DNA of 64,000 bases from Pseudomonas sp. TMP9. GTDB taxonomy: Bacteria > Pseudomonadota > Gammaproteobacteria > Pseudomonadales > Pseudomonadaceae. Location of the stretch: assembly GCF_037943105.1 (NCBI RefSeq), contig NZ_CP149803.1:372001-436000 (forward strand). The letters are read 5' to 3'. The notes beneath the pieces were generated by a model that worked only from the letters and a program-made list of their open reading frames with translations, searched no databases and was not told the origin of the DNA. Shown in pieces: positions 34,894-43,447 of the stretch. Numbering within the stretch: the first letter of the stretch is position 1; the number at the start of each line of letters is the position of its first letter. Both the position numbers and the translations under genes were made by a program.

Positions 34894-37006
34894 TGGCAGA
34901 TTCTCCCTGCGCCGCTTTGGCTGCCGCGCGGTAGCGTGCCAACGCAGCAACGCCTTCGGCCATACGCTTTTCCCAGGCATCGGAGGAGTTGATGTCGGGC
35001 AGGCGGCCGCGCTCGTTCTTGAACTGCAGGGCACGTCTGGCCAGCTCTCGCGCCTCATCCTCGGGGATGCTCACCTTCTTGGCTGCAATGCTGGCCTGCA
35101 CCTGGCGCAGGGATTTCTCATCCATCGCCTTCGCCAGTACGGCGTAGGCCGCATCGAAGGGATTGATGCGGTCGATAAGGTCAATGTCCAGCTCGCGTAC
35201 GTTAACGAACTTGCGCACACCATCGATCAGCGCCGTGCTGCCTTGAATGCTGTCACCGCCGCCGGCATCGGCTTGCGCCAGCATCAACTTGGCCTGCTGG
35301 GTGATGTTCATGGCCGCGATAGCGTGTTGGCGGATGGCTTCTTGGTCGGAGTCGCTCAAGTCTGGGTAACGCTCACGGACGATCTTGCCCATGCGCAGCT
35401 GAGTCAGCTCCTCGGGCAGGGTGTTTTCTTTGTCGAATAGGCCGCGCTCCAGCACGGTTTTATCTTGTAGGAAGCTCGTCACTACCTCGTTTAAGTCTTC
35501 CTTGCAGATGCGCGTAGCTTCCGGAGTTTGCGGCGTGACCAGCCCCTTGATCTCGACATGGATTTGGCCGGTGTCGTTGTTTACCCCGATGTTGCTGCCA
35601 CCGTCTTTGTAGCCGCCATCGCCATAATCGAAGCCCTCTTTCGGGCCCATGTCCTTTGGCGTGAACTCATAGCGCGGTGCCAGCACCTGTTCCATCAGCA
35701 GGCTGGCAGAAATGGCCTTGAGCATATCGTTCACCGCCTCAGCAACGGCAGCTTGGTCGGCCATAGGCTCAGCGATCAGGTTGGTGAAGCGCGAGCGCTC
35801 CTTGCCCTCGGCATCACGCGTGGCGCGGCCAATGATCTGCACGATTTCGGTCAGGCTCGAACGGTAGCCAATGGTCAGCGCATGCTCGCACCAGATCCAG
35901 TCGAAGCCTTCCTTCGCCATGCCCAGCGCGATGATCACATCCACGTGGTCGCGGTTGTTTTTCTGCGTCGGGTCTTTCAGCGCGTTGAGCACGTTGGAGC
36001 GTCTGCCCGCGTCACTGTCATCCACCAGATCGGCCACTTTCAGGGTGCGGCCGTCCTTGGCTTTGATCAGATGGAAGCCGGTCGCCGGGTCGACACCCTG
36101 CCACTCGCCCAGTGCGCTCATGATTTCGTTAACCTCGCGCTCCTTATCTTTAAGGCTCTCGCGGGCGTTCACGTTAGGGATGTGGACGATAGTTTTCAGC
36201 GCCGGGTCCAGCACCTTGGCGACCGCATCCACATATTTACCGGTGTAGAAGAAGTAGCCAATATCCAGCGACTTGAGCCAGCGATAGCCGTTGAGCTGTT
36301 CGTAGTAGGTGTAGGTCACCGTCTCAAATTTGTTTTCTTCCTCCGGGGCCAGCACTGCTTCGCTGTCGCCACGGAAGTAAGAACCGGTCATGGCCACCAG
36401 ATGCACCTTGTCGCGGCTGATGAACGCGCTCAGCTGGCTACCAAGCTTGTTGTCCGGGTTGGAGGAAACGTGGTGGAACTCGTCAACAGCAATCAAGCGG
36501 TTGTCGAACGCCTCAATGCCCAGTTCTTCTACGGCAAAGCGGAAGGTCGCGTGAGTGCAAACCAGTATCTTGTCGGAGCTGTCCAGAAAGGCGCGCACCG
36601 CTTGCACCTTGGACTTGGCCACGCGCGGCTCATCGATACCGGGGGCATTGCACAGGTTCCACTGTGGGGCTACTTGCCAGTCCCATTCGAAGCCGTGCTG
36701 GCTCAGCGGTTCATCAGCAAAACTGCCGCCAATCGAGCGTTCGGGCACGACGACGATGGCTTGTTGCAGGCCCTGGTTATTCAGCTTGTCCAGGGCGATA
36801 AACATCAGCGCGCGGGACTTACCCGAAGCCGGTGGCGATTTGATCAGCAGGTACTGTTCGCCGCGCTTGTCATAGGCTCGCGCCTGCATGGTGCGCATGC
36901 CCAGCTCATTGGCTTTGCTGGATGCCCCGGTGTGCGCCGTGGTGATGGATACCGACGGCACGGTGTAAGCATTGGTAGGGTTGGCTGAGTGGTCTGCGTT
37001 GTTCAT
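34886..37006 (-). CDS. DEAD/DEAH-type SF2 helicase
   Basis: A 706-residue SF2 helicase/translocase. Motif I is SPPASGKSRA near residues 57-66, motif II is AVDEFHHVS near 172-180, motif III-like is LVAMTGSYFRGD, and motif VI is VQIIGRATRDAEGK. A variable C-terminal half ends in FKNERGRLPDIN plus SDAWEKRMAEGVAALARYR, similar to the N-terminal helical motif of the nuclease. It should move or unwind DNA for the methyltransferase and nucleases of the same operon. The ATG overlaps the DUF1016 gene stop by 4 bases. Confidence 0.88.
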   Translation of the reverse strand: MNNADHSANPTNAYTVPSVSITTAHTGASSKANELGMRTMQARAYDKRGEQYLLIKSPPASGKSRALMFIALDKLNNQGLQQAIVVVPERSIGGSFADEPLSQHGFEWDWQVAPQWNLCNAPGIDEPRVAKSKVQAVRAFLDSSDKILVCTHATFRFAVEELGIEAFDNRLIAVDEFHHVSSNPDNKLGSQLSAFISRDKVHLVAMTGSYFRGDSEAVLAPEEENKFETVTYTYYEQLNGYRWLKSLDIGYFFYTGKYVDAVAKVLDPALKTIVHIPNVNARESLKDKEREVNEIMSALGEWQGVDPATGFHLIKAKDGRTLKVADLVDDSDAGRRSNVLNALKDPTQKNNRDHVDVIIALGMAKEGFDWIWCEHALTIGYRSSLTEIVQIIGRATRDAEGKERSRFTNLIAEPMADQAAVAEAVNDMLKAISASLLMEQVLAPRYEFTPKDMGPKEGFDYGDGGYKDGGSNIGVNNDTGQIHVEIKGLVTPQTPEATRICKEDLNEVVTSFLQDKTVLERGLFDKENTLPEELTQLRMGKIVRERYPDLSDSDQEAIRQHAIAAMNITQQAKLMLAQADAGGGDSIQGSTALIDGVRKFVNVRELDIDLIDRINPFDAAYAVLAKAMDEKSLRQVQASIAAKKVSIPEDEARELARRALQFKNERGRLPDINSSDAWEKRMAEGVAALARYRAAAKAAQGESANG

Positions 37007-38073
37007 TGAGAGTCGTCTTCCATGGATGTGTCGCCTGCCAGTTCGCGTTCGATCTGTTCGATGCTGGGCAAACTGGTTTGCAGCTCGGCGGGCAAGGATT
37101 CGAGCAGTTTGTATTCGGCAATGCCCATGGGCTGGGCCTTATCGCCCAGCGCATATTCGGCCACGATCTTGTTTTTGCTCTTGCACAGCAGCAGACCAAT
37201 GGTGGGATTGTCCTGTTCGGTTTTAACCTGACGATCCACCGCCGTCATATAAAACCCAAGCTGGCCCAGATGCTCGGGCTTGAACTTGCCGCCCTTGAGC
37301 TCGATCACTACATAGCAGCGCAGCTTGAGGTGATAGAACAGCAGGTCGATGAAAAACTCATCGCCACCCACATCCAGCAGTACCTGCCGCCCGACGAACG
37401 CAAAGCCTGCGCCCAACTCCAGCAGGAACTCGGTGACGTGTTTGACCAGCGCGTCTTCGACCGCCCGCTCCTGCGCATCAGTGCCCAGGCCTAGAAAGTC
37501 GAAACGGTAAGGATCTTTCAGCGACTCGCGGGCTAGATCAGACTGCGCTGCAGGCAAACTGGCTTGAAAATTGGTTACAGCCTTGCCGCTGCGCTCCAAG
37601 AGACGAGTCTCAATCTGCATAACTAGAATGTTGCGTGACCAGCTGTGCTCAATGGCCTTAGTCGCATACCAGCGGCGGGTTTCGGGGCCGGGTAGTTTGT
37701 CGAGCAAGACCAGATTGTGACCCCAGGGCAATTGTGCAGCAGCTTGTTGCACAAACTCAGCATCCGGCCAAGCTTCGGCAAAGGCGCGCATGTATTTGAG
37801 GTTACGCGGTGAAAACCCCTTCATGTCGGGGAAGGCGCTGCGCAAATCATGCGCCAACCGCTCAATGACTTTGGCCCCCCAGCCTTGTTCGGCCTGCCGC
37901 GCCAAAATGTCTTGGCCGATCTGCCAGTACAGCAGCACCAATTCGCGATTAACCGCCAGTGTGGCGCGCTGCTGGGCGTTGTGAATGCGGCCTTTGAGGT
38001 CGGCCAGCCAGTCACCGTAACCTTCAGGCTGCGTGGTGAGGCTAACGGGGCCATTGTCCATAGAGCGACTCAT
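37003..38073 (-). CDS. DUF1016 (YhcG-type) PD-(D/E)XK nuclease
   Basis: A 356-residue protein: DUF1016 N-terminal helical domain (DWLADLKGRIHNAQQRATLA, VNRELVLLYWQIGQDIL) and a C-terminal PD-(D/E)XK nuclease domain (LLDVGGDEFFIDLLFYHLKL, YVVIELKGGKFKPEHLGQLGFY: the D and ExK residues are visible). DUF1016 proteins are often inserted in restriction-modification operons; their target is not established. The ATG overlaps the methyltransferase stop by 4 bases and its stop overlaps the helicase start by 4. Confidence 0.88.
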   Translation of the reverse strand: MSRSMDNGPVSLTTQPEGYGDWLADLKGRIHNAQQRATLAVNRELVLLYWQIGQDILARQAEQGWGAKVIERLAHDLRSAFPDMKGFSPRNLKYMRAFAEAWPDAEFVQQAAAQLPWGHNLVLLDKLPGPETRRWYATKAIEHSWSRNILVMQIETRLLERSGKAVTNFQASLPAAQSDLARESLKDPYRFDFLGLGTDAQERAVEDALVKHVTEFLLELGAGFAFVGRQVLLDVGGDEFFIDLLFYHLKLRCYVVIELKGGKFKPEHLGQLGFYMTAVDRQVKTEQDNPTIGLLLCKSKNKIVAEYALGDKAQPMGIAEYKLLESLPAELQTSLPSIEQIERELAGDTSMEDDSQ

Positions 38074-40850
38074 GCCTTTTGCCCTCGTGGCTTTTTCGGT
38101 GCGGCCTGCGCGGCGTTTGCCGTCATCTTGGTGTACAGCTCAAACAGCTTTTCCAGTCGTTCGGTGTCGTTCTTAAAGCGACGACCGATGTAGATGCGCT
38201 CCAGCACTTCGTCGTTACGCTCGTGAGCGTGGCGCAGATTGTCAGGCATGGCGTCCGGGGCATACAGGTCGGCGATGGTGGCGGGGAAATGCGCTTCGCG
38301 GGCGAGGAGAATATTTTCGGCACAAGCGGTCAGGTCGGCTTTGTTTTGCTCGGTCAGCAGCGGGACGGGGAAGGTGTTCCAGCCGAGTAAGTTTGAGTAC
38401 CGAATGTCCGTTTTCAACTTTCCACATACTGTAGAAATCCACACGTGATGAACTCTGCTGCTGATAAGCGCGAACTCATAGTCATGCCCATCAACGATTT
38501 GCATATGTGGAGCAATAACGAGAGTGTCATTCTCTAATAAGCCTGCTGTAATATATTCTCTCCGCTCAGATAGAACCTGAGGTACAAATATCTTTCTTGC
38601 CGCTACGTGCCTTCTTTCGGCGAAATACATTGGAGTAGTGCTTAGTTTGCGTGTTGCCTCTCGATTGCTCGCTGCACGATACTCTTGTACTCGCTCAAAT
38701 ACACCTGAGAATTCTTTGTTTTGGGTTTCTGAGAGCATAATCGTTTCATCGATGTATATGCTTCTTCGTACAATTCCCCTGATGAATTCTGCGCCACCTA
38801 CAGTAATTCGAAAAATATCCTTATTTTCTGGATTGGCACTTATGCTGGATCTGTATTTGTCGTCGGGAAATGTGAACTCACCGTTGTCGTTAGACATACT
38901 TCCGTAGCCCATTACAGAAGCTTCGGATAACGGGGTCTTCCGCTTTGAAACAACGACATCTGGCATTGGAACAAGATAAGGACCAATGTTCCCAACGCTG
39001 CGCCTAGACTCATCACCATATATATATCGTTCGATTCGAGCTCCATTCCGAGCACAGCCTACGATGCTGCATGTGACACCAGCGTTATTAGCTGCATTGT
39101 TCGACCACATGAAGCTTGGGTGACACCAGTAGATTTTCAGGCTATGACTGGAAAGAATATGAAGAACTATTTCAGCCTGCTCCCCCTGAAATAGACTCGA
39201 CGTTGTCACAAACGAGAAGGCGAATCTCTCAATTTTGGAAGTATATTGTGCTGCTTTTAGGAACCAGCAGCCAACGTAGTCTACGTTGCCAGAATTAATA
39301 TCTTTGTTCTTAAATAGAGCTGCTATATCGTCTTTTTGCTCTTTCGTCTGGTACTTTGTTCCAACATACGGTGGGTTGCCACAGATATATGTCTCACCAC
39401 CTTCGTTTTCAAAGTCGATTTCCGACTGATCCAGCGGCGTGCCAAATAAGTCATCGGCCACCACTTTCACACCTGTACCTGTGGGTGGGCAGATGCTCAA
39501 CCAATCCAACCGCAGCGCATTGCCGCATACAATCCAGTTCTGCGCATTCAGCGGCAAAAATTCCGCCAGTGCATCCTGCTGGCCGCGATACAGCACGTCA
39601 CACTGAAACTCGGCAATGATTAGCGCTAGGCGAGCAATTTCTGCCGGGAAGTCGCGTAGCTCAATGCCGCGAAAATTGGTCAGCGGTATTTCCGATTTAT
39701 TGTTGGCTTCGCCGCGACGGCGATTGATTTCCGCCTCAATCTCGCGCATTTGCTTGTAGGCGATAACCAGGAAATTTCCGCTGCCGCAGGCTGGGTCAAA
39801 TACACGGATATGCGCCATGCGTTTGCGCAGGTTGAGCAGCTTGGCCTTGTTGTCGCCGGCCGCTTCCAATTGCGCCCGCAGATCATCCAGAAACAGCGGG
39901 TTCAACACTTTAAGGATGTTGGGCACGCTGGTGTAGTGCATGCCCAGTGCGCCACGCTCTTCATCATCGGCCACGGCTTGGATCATGCTGCCGAAGATAT
40001 CTGGGTTGATCTGTCTCCAGTTCAACTCCCCCGCATTTCGCAGATATACGCGCGCTGTGCGCGTGAAGCGCGGCGCCTCGGTACTACCGGAAAACAGACC
40101 ACCGTTCACATAAGGGAAGGCATCGGCCCAGCTCGGCAGGCGGGGCTGCGCACTGGCGCGCAGGGCAGGTTTGATGTTCATGGCGCGGAAAATTTCCGAT
40201 AGCACCTGGTCGGTGTTGGAGCCATCGCGCTCGCTGAACTGCTCAACTGTTTTGGTAAACAGGCCATCGCCATTGAAGATGTCTGTGTCTTCGGCAAAGA
40301 AGCAGAACACCAGCCGCGCCATAAAATGGTTCATATCGGCGCGGCGCGCTTCTTTGGCCCACTCGGGGTTTTCATCCAGCAGCGCGACGTACAGCTTGTT
40401 CAGGCGGCTGGTGGCGCGCACGTCGATGGGGTTGTCTTTGATCTCCTTGATGGTGGAGATGCCGGCCAGCGGCAGCAGGAAACCGAAATGGTTAGGGAAG
40501 TCCGGGTAATCGCAGGTGATGGTTTCACCCGTGATCAGTTCTTCGGCCTCCAGCGTGTGCCCGTCGGTGGCGAGGATGAACTTGGCTTTGGCTTTGCTGG
40601 TGGCCGGGCTGTCGCGCAACGCCGTGAGGGTTTCGGCCACGGTGCCGGGCTCGCAGGCAGCGATATGAATGTTGCTACGCAGTAACACGCCGCCCAGTAC
40701 GTCCGATGCATTGTTATTGCCGGCACGCAGGCGCTTGAGTGCGGTGTCCTTGTTGCCAAATGCGGCCAGGAAGGTGAACGCAAATTCCGCTGCGTCGAAG
40801 GGCTCTAGTGCTAGGTCCGAAATAGCGGATTCAATTTCTACTGCATTCAT
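38070..40850 (-). CDS. MmeI-like adenine-specific DNA methyltransferase
   Basis: A 926-residue class I SAM-dependent DNA methyltransferase of the MmeI/type IIL-like group. Helical spacer: ALGMHYTSVPNILKVLNPLF. SAM motif I: FDPACGSGNFLVIAYKQMRE. Catalytic motif IV: GNPPYVGTKY, typical of N6-adenine methylation. Target recognition domain follows (residues about 600-850), then a C-terminal helical domain. In MmeI the N-terminus is a PD-ExK nuclease; here I see no D-ExK signature in that place (AKFILATDGHTLEAEEL), so cutting is probably done by the separate nucleases of the operon. The TRD part (38400-39300) is more AT-rich, as if exchanged by recombination. Confidence 0.87.
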   Translation of the reverse strand: MNAVEIESAISDLALEPFDAAEFAFTFLAAFGNKDTALKRLRAGNNNASDVLGGVLLRSNIHIAACEPGTVAETLTALRDSPATSKAKAKFILATDGHTLEAEELITGETITCDYPDFPNHFGFLLPLAGISTIKEIKDNPIDVRATSRLNKLYVALLDENPEWAKEARRADMNHFMARLVFCFFAEDTDIFNGDGLFTKTVEQFSERDGSNTDQVLSEIFRAMNIKPALRASAQPRLPSWADAFPYVNGGLFSGSTEAPRFTRTARVYLRNAGELNWRQINPDIFGSMIQAVADDEERGALGMHYTSVPNILKVLNPLFLDDLRAQLEAAGDNKAKLLNLRKRMAHIRVFDPACGSGNFLVIAYKQMREIEAEINRRRGEANNKSEIPLTNFRGIELRDFPAEIARLALIIAEFQCDVLYRGQQDALAEFLPLNAQNWIVCGNALRLDWLSICPPTGTGVKVVADDLFGTPLDQSEIDFENEGGETYICGNPPYVGTKYQTKEQKDDIAALFKNKDINSGNVDYVGCWFLKAAQYTSKIERFAFSFVTTSSLFQGEQAEIVLHILSSHSLKIYWCHPSFMWSNNAANNAGVTCSIVGCARNGARIERYIYGDESRRSVGNIGPYLVPMPDVVVSKRKTPLSEASVMGYGSMSNDNGEFTFPDDKYRSSISANPENKDIFRITVGGAEFIRGIVRRSIYIDETIMLSETQNKEFSGVFERVQEYRAASNREATRKLSTTPMYFAERRHVAARKIFVPQVLSERREYITAGLLENDTLVIAPHMQIVDGHDYEFALISSRVHHVWISTVCGKLKTDIRYSNLLGWNTFPVPLLTEQNKADLTACAENILLAREAHFPATIADLYAPDAMPDNLRHAHERNDEVLERIYIGRRFKNDTERLEKLFELYTKMTANAAQAAPKKPRGQKA

Positions 40851-41148
40851 GGGTTACCACTGTCCAGATCGCTACTGCGCGAAGGCGACGATTTTAGCCG
40901 CTAAATTTTTGCGTAATGGTTACGTCTCGGCCGGCTCAAGCCGCTCTATCAGCGTCGATTGCTCAGCACCGCTCAGCCGTATCGGTTTATGTAGGATGCC
41001 ACTGTCATGCGATAGCCAAACGCCACTGAATAAGTGGTCAGGGAGTCAACCAGTACACGATGCTCGGGATGATAAAGGAAGGCGGTTCCGTAATGCGAAA
41101 AAGCCTGAGACCTAGGCGTTTGAGTGCTCGGTATGTAACTTTTCGGTA

Positions 41149-42214
41149 CCTGAATTCAACCCATAAGTGCAACGCTCACCCCTGTTTGTACTTCGTATGG
41201 TGTCTTCCAGCCCAAGCGTTTGCGTGGTCGTAAATTGATCTTCATTACCGCCTGATTAACGGCCTCCACAGTCAGCTTGCTGAAGTTGCTGCCCTTTGGA
41301 AAATATTGCCGCAACAGGCCATTCGCATTTTCATTGCTGCCGCGCTGCCAAGACGAATACGGGTCAGCAAAATAGACCGCGCATTGGCTCTTGCGGGCGA
41401 TGCATTCATGACCGGCAAACTCCCGGCCATTGTCCAGCGTCAACGTGTTTGCCACATGCCCCTTGAGCAGCAGGTTGATCGCTCGCGTCACCTGTCTCCG
41501 TGTTCTGCGCTTGACCGGATACGCGCTCAGGTAGCCGCTTTTTCGATCAACCAACGTCACGATATTGCCGCCGAGGCCGTGCACCGTATCACCCTCCCAA
41601 TCGCCTAGCCGCTCACGTGTTTCGACCTCAGCAGGCCGCTCACTGATCGACACGCGATTTCGTAGTTGCCCGCGTCGGTCGTGGCTTCCGTAGCGCTTTC
41701 GGTAGCATTTCCGACGGTGGCGAAGTTGCATATACAAATCACCGCCACGGCGCTTGTCGATGGCGATGAACTGGTAAATCCACTCATGACTCGCAGTGTC
41801 ATCAGGCCGCTCTTGCTTCAAACGATGAGCAATTTGTTCTGGGCTCATCCCGTGCTGAAGCCAGATCGGCAGGTAGTGACGGAACCAGGCAACGGGCTTG
41901 CAGTACTTGTGTGCTTGGGCACGGCGCGCATCGCTTTTCTGGGTCGCTGGAACAGCTGCGTAGCGATTTTCTGTGCTGTTGCGGCGGATCTCTCGGCTGA
42001 TGGTCGCGGGATGCACGCCAAGCTGTTTAGCAAGGCTGACCTGGTTTTTGCCGGCGATTAAACCGGCCTCAATCTGGTAACGTTGGCCCTGAGTCAGCTG
42101 CCGGTAAGGCGTAGTCATCTGCGCTTGAATCCTTCGGTGTGAGAGCCTGGATTCTACCGGTGGCTGGCTCTCTGCCTGTCGTCTCAAACGTTGCACTTAT
42201 TCTATGAATTCAGG
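41149..42214 (-). mobile_element. IS30-family insertion sequence, complete
   Basis: About 1,066 bases with imperfect terminal inverted repeats: the left end (41150-41173) begins CTGAATTCA and ends ATAAGTGCAAC, and the right end (42190-42213) is its inverse with four mismatches. A 3-base target duplication GTA flanks it (41146-41148 and 42215-42217). It contains one intact transposase gene, so it is probably a recent or still active insertion. It does not interrupt a recognisable gene. Confidence 0.85.
41156..42118 (-). CDS. IS30 family transposase
   Basis: A 320-residue transposase. An N-terminal helix-turn-helix (YRQLTQGQRYQIEAGL, VSLAKQLGVHPATISREIRR) binds the ends, and the catalytic DDE domain shows GDWEGDTVHG, LTLDNGREFAGH and the E in SSWQRGSNENANGLLRQYFP. 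The start MTTPYRQL at 42118 was chosen; the ORF opens at 42196. The stop lies in the left inverted repeat, usual for the family. Confidence 0.92.
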   Translation of the reverse strand: MTTPYRQLTQGQRYQIEAGLIAGKNQVSLAKQLGVHPATISREIRRNSTENRYAAVPATQKSDARRAQAHKYCKPVAWFRHYLPIWLQHGMSPEQIAHRLKQERPDDTASHEWIYQFIAIDKRRGGDLYMQLRHRRKCYRKRYGSHDRRGQLRNRVSISERPAEVETRERLGDWEGDTVHGLGGNIVTLVDRKSGYLSAYPVKRRTRRQVTRAINLLLKGHVANTLTLDNGREFAGHECIARKSQCAVYFADPYSSWQRGSNENANGLLRQYFPKGSNFSKLTVEAVNQAVMKINLRPRKRLGWKTPYEVQTGVSVALMG

Positions 42215-42281
42215 GTAGGTATTCTGCGGCGTTCCTGCTTTGTTCCAACGGTGCTGGTCGTGGTGCTCTTATCGCAATGTG

Positions 42282-42335
42282 TTTTTCGCGTGGCGAAAAT
42301 ATGGGCATGACTAGAGATTTTCGCGACGCGAAAAT
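42282..42335. repeat. Palindrome pair, element C
   Basis: Two palindromes of the same type as in elements A and B: TTTTTCGC-GTG-GCGAAAAT (42282-42300) and ATTTTCGC-GAC-GCGAAAAT (42317-42335). The GTGAC pair and the 3' core of elements A and B are not seen. It stands about 30 bases from a HigA-like gene. Confidence 0.7.
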
Positions 42336-42367
42336 GAGGCTGCAGCGGTTTGTGTCGGAGGGAGACT

Positions 42368-42613
42368 CTACTGTTGCGAGTGCCACAAGTCGTAAGCGGC
42401 CTGTTCTGCCAGCCAGAGACTGGCCAGCTTCAGGCATTGAACAAGACCGGTGCTGATCGGGTTGCAGCAGTTCAGTGCGGCAGCGAGTCGCTTAGCAGGA
42501 TATCCGGGGTGTTCAGCGAACTCTGCTTCGGCCATACCCAAGGCCGGAAGCATGTCTTCGCGTAACGTTTCGCCAGGGTGTGGCGGGGTGTGCATCGGCA
42601 TTCGTGAACTCAT
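42368..42613 (-). CDS. Degenerate HigA-type antitoxin without toxin
   Basis: An intact 81-residue frame (start at 42613) with the HigA ends: MHTPPHPGETLREDMLPALGM at the start and LAEQAAYDLWHSQQ at the end. The helix-turn-helix in the middle is strongly altered: AEAEFAEHPGYPAKRLAAALNCC replaces the usual Q-x-x-L-A pattern (read as AEAEFAEHPGYP then AKRLAAALNCC). No HigB toxin gene is found upstream, where it would normally be. A decayed or repurposed antitoxin. Confidence 0.6.
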   Translation of the reverse strand: MSSRMPMHTPPHPGETLREDMLPALGMAEAEFAEHPGYPAKRLAAALNCCNPISTGLVQCLKLASLWLAEQAAYDLWHSQQ

Positions 42614-42997
42614 CTTGCAGCAGCGCTCATCAGTGTGGCTGGCCGTCATGCGGTGTTGCTGGGTTTGTCTGTGGCTGATGACGAGGAGCAAGTTGGGTGC
42701 TCATTTTTGCCCCTCGATGGGATCGTACGCCCCCGCTGGCTGTTCGACTCGTAGAGGCGCTTTTCAGGGTTTCAAAGGATCTCCTTTGGCACGGGAATGT
42801 ATACATTCCATGACGTGCCTATTGAATTTATTGCTATTCGAACGGGCCAGTATGATATGAACTATTCACGTGCTGGTTAAGATCTATATGTGAACAATAT
42901 CGGTACTAATACGGTAATTATTAATATTTTTATTGCATAAAAACGATCTAGACGTGCATTTTATATGATTAAGTTATGAACTAAATGTGCAAAGTTG
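42614..42997. other. Gene-free stretch with a 16-bp palindrome and an AT-rich promoter region
   Basis: No gene seen. It holds the perfect palindrome at 42794-42809 followed (minus strand) by an AAAGGAG site with no open frame behind it, and an AT-rich run (about 42890-42990) before the gene at 42998 that probably holds its promoter. Confidence 0.5.
42794..42809. promoter_or_regulatory. Perfect 16-bp palindrome, possible HigA operator
   Basis: GGAATGTATACATTCC is fully symmetric. It lies about 180 bases upstream of the HigA-like gene, on the side where a higB toxin and its operator would be expected. Confidence 0.5.
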
Positions 42998-43447
42998 ATG
43001 AAAATGACCAACTCACTGTCCGAATTACTGAGAAAAAAGCAGGCTGAACCTGCGAGTAAAAAGCTCTATTTCCAGAACAACCAAAAGCTGATTTTTGAGC
43101 TGCTGGATGCCGGCGCAACTTATGCGGAAGTCTTGGCGGCGGCGAAGGCAGATGGCGTTTCTATGAGCCTGCGTTACTTCACCCATCTGGTGAGCGCCAC
43201 TAAGCCCAGCAGTGCTCGAGCGGTCGCAAGGCCGACACAGAGTATTGAGCGGTCAACTACTTCACTTGTACGGGTAGCAGCTGCGCATAAACCTGAAGGT
43301 AAGGAAATATCGTCTAAAAAGGCCGCGGTAATCGCGGAAATCGAACGTATCAAAAGCCTGAACATCAGCAGCATGGAAAAAAGAGCAATGATGGCAAAAG
43401 CTAGGGATGATTATTCTAAGACTATAAACCCGCTAGATAGAAGCTGA
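42998..43447 (+). CDS. Hypothetical island protein, weakly TraK-like
   Basis: A 149-residue basic protein not recognised with confidence. The N-terminal half (LIFELLDAGATYAEVLAAAK, then MSLRYFTHLVSA) has the spacing of DUF5338/TraK-type plasmid proteins, in which a short helical domain recognises DNA near oriT; the resemblance is weak. The C-terminal half is lysine-rich with a likely helix (AVIAEIERIKSLNISSMEKR). Start options are TTG 42995, ATG 42998 and ATG 43004; no clear ribosome site separates them. Confidence 0.5.
   Translation: MKMTNSLSELLRKKQAEPASKKLYFQNNQKLIFELLDAGATYAEVLAAAKADGVSMSLRYFTHLVSATKPSSARAVARPTQSIERSTTSLVRVAAAHKPEGKEISSKKAAVIAEIERIKSLNISSMEKRAMMAKARDDYSKTINPLDRS

Noticed and set aside
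35528..36988. 486-codon open frame opposite the helicase gene
   Set aside because: Mirror frame of a gene with intact helicase motifs; no independent ribosome site or domain.
33706..40850. Classification of the operon as BREX or DISARM
   Set aside because: No pglZ, brxC, brxL, drmA or drmB-like genes nearby; the methyltransferase is MmeI-like and the helicase is not of the DrmD or BrxC type.
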